From assembly GCF_004786035.1 (NCBI RefSeq), contig NZ_CP035088.1, positions 2,330,001-2,394,000 of the forward strand: 64,000 nucleotides of DNA. Reading direction: 5' to 3'. The first letter of the stretch is position 1; every line of letters starts with the position of its first letter. Position numbers and translations under genes: made by a program. The stretch comes from Pseudomonas viciae (GTDB lineage: Bacteria; Pseudomonadota; Gammaproteobacteria; Pseudomonadales; Pseudomonadaceae). The notes beneath the pieces were generated by a model. That model did no database searches and had not been told where the DNA came from. It saw only the letters and a list, made by a program, of their open reading frames with translations. Shown piece after piece: positions 63,421 through 64,000 of this stretch.

Positions 63421-63792
63421 ATGGCTGACCATCTGACACCCACCACTGTTTTCAAATGCCTGGCTGATGAAACCCGTGTCCGCACCATGTTGCTCATCAC
63501 TCGGGAAGGGGAGCTTTGTGTCTGCGAACTGACCTGCGCGTTGAACGAGAGTCAGCCAAAAATCTCCAGGCACCTGGCGCAGTTGCGCACATGCGGTCTG
63601 CTTTCGGACCGCCGCCAAGGCCAATGGGTTTATTACCGGCTGCACCCAAATCTCCCCGATTGGGTTCATCAAGTGCTGACAACTACGTTCGAAAGCAACA
63701 AGCATTGGTTAAGCCCTGATGCCAAACGCCTTGATGAAATGGGTGACCGTCCTGAACGTGCAGCCGCGTGCTGTGAAAACAAGGTCGCTTGA
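63421..63792 (+). CDS. arsR: Arsenical resistance repressor ArsR
   Basis: 123 residues. Canonical ArsR/SmtB winged helix with the As(III)-binding ELCVCELTCALN on the recognition helix, then NESQPKISRHLAQLRTCGLL. A second CC pair is at the C-terminus (AAACCENKVA). Controls the ars operon by dissociating when As(III) or Sb(III) binds. It starts 8 bases after the arsC-like remnant and precedes arsC by 27 bases. Confidence 0.95.
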   Translation: MADHLTPTTVFKCLADETRVRTMLLITREGELCVCELTCALNESQPKISRHLAQLRTCGLLSDRRQGQWVYYRLHPNLPDWVHQVLTTTFESNKHWLSPDAKRLDEMGDRPERAAACCENKVA

Positions 63793-63819
63793 TTCCGCCC
63801 TCGACGACGAGACCGCTCG

Positions 63820-64000
63820 ATGAAAATCCTTTTTCTCTGCACTGCCAACAGCTGCCGCAGCATCCTTTGTGAAGCGGTCTTCAATCACTTGGCAGCTGAC
63901 GGCATGAAAGCCTACAGCGCAGGCAGTCAACCCAAAGGCGAAGTGCATCCGCTGAGTCTCAAAACGTTGGAAAAGGCTGGTATCTCGACGTCCGGGCTGT
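63820..64000 (+). CDS. arsC: Arsenate reductase ArsC, LMW-phosphatase type (partial, runs off right edge)
   Basis: The first 60 codons are present. The N-terminus MKILFLCTANSCRSILCEAV carries the CX5R anion-binding loop CTANSCRS of thioredoxin-linked arsenate reductases. Continues AAYSAGSQPKG-like (KAYSAGSQPKGEVHPLSLKT). Reduces As(V) to As(III) for export. In this class the distal Cys pair lies beyond the window. Same strand and close to arsR, so one operon. Confidence 0.92.
   Translation, partial: MKILFLCTANSCRSILCEAVFNHLAADGMKAYSAGSQPKGEVHPLSLKTLEKAGISTSGL

Overview
This window is chromosomal DNA of a fluorescent-group Pseudomonas. The evidence is the gacA-uvrC-pgsA-tRNA-Gly block with a TTG-started gacA, REP-type repeats built on a GCGAGCAAGCTCGC core, a P. 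fragi-type lipase, an HbcR-type 3-hydroxybutyrate locus and high GC with Pseudomonas-like codon use. No identifications were run against databases; all calls come from reading the sequence and translated proteins.

Left part, about 1-20,060 (core genome). A minus-strand 3-hydroxybutyrate operon (GntP-type permease, 3-hydroxybutyrate dehydrogenase, acetoacetyl-CoA synthetase cut by the window edge) has a sigma-54 promoter and lies next to its probable sigma-54 activator. It is followed by a YejABEF-type peptide ABC transporter, a parvulin, a lipase, a Pseudomonas-type repeat protein, and a DAHP synthase preceded by an aromatic-rich leader peptide, an attenuator hairpin and a second short Tyr-rich ORF. 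A nitrilase-family hydrolase, a GNAT protein, gacA, uvrC, pgsA and tRNA-Gly(GCC) follow.

Island, about 20,065-54,694. The last 21 bases of tRNA-Gly plus its terminator (68 bp, 67 identical) recur at 54,627-54,694, so the 34.6 kb between is most simply an integrated element at a well-known tRNA-Gly hotspot. I see no integrase. At the left end are a GIY-YIG protein, small HTH proteins and a truncated LysR gene in AT-rich DNA. Then comes a catabolic block around a GntR regulator: alcohol dehydrogenase, cupin, 3-hydroxyacyl-CoA dehydrogenase and AA_synth protein on the minus strand; FAH hydrolase, VOC protein and MhpA-like flavin hydroxylase on the plus strand; then a DUF1302 porin-like protein, DUF1329 protein, YCF48 protein, MMPL transporter, FMN reductase and a Hyi-like isomerase. 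A shared TTTTRTGCRYAAAA-type motif precedes three of these units. A second block is a MocR regulator divergent from aldehyde dehydrogenase, an APH-fold kinase, a class III PLP enzyme resembling the amino-alcohol-phosphate phospho-lyases, an unknown 148-residue protein, a PYROXD2-like flavoprotein, a second aldehyde dehydrogenase, an APC permease, a tartrate/malate dehydrogenase-like enzyme and a chemoreceptor. I infer a kinase/phospho-lyase/dehydrogenase route for an amino alcohol or hydroxy-amino acid.

Second segment, about 54,695-59,898. A diverged third copy of the repeat ends this 5 kb stretch. Copies two and three share about 85 bp of extra left flank, which suggests two successive or tandem insertions. 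Its cargo is a LacI regulator with a perfect palindromic operator, divergent from a membrane desaturase/hydroxylase, a Rieske ferredoxin, a ferredoxin reductase and a TIM-barrel protein, a set resembling rhizopine MocD-MocE-MocF.

Right end, about 59,900-64,000. A hypothetical protein and decayed gene fragments are followed by an arsenic locus: an ArsR-like regulator with a terminal Cys pair, an ArsO-type monooxygenase, a 46-codon arsC-like deletion remnant, a canonical ArsR and the start of arsC running off the window.
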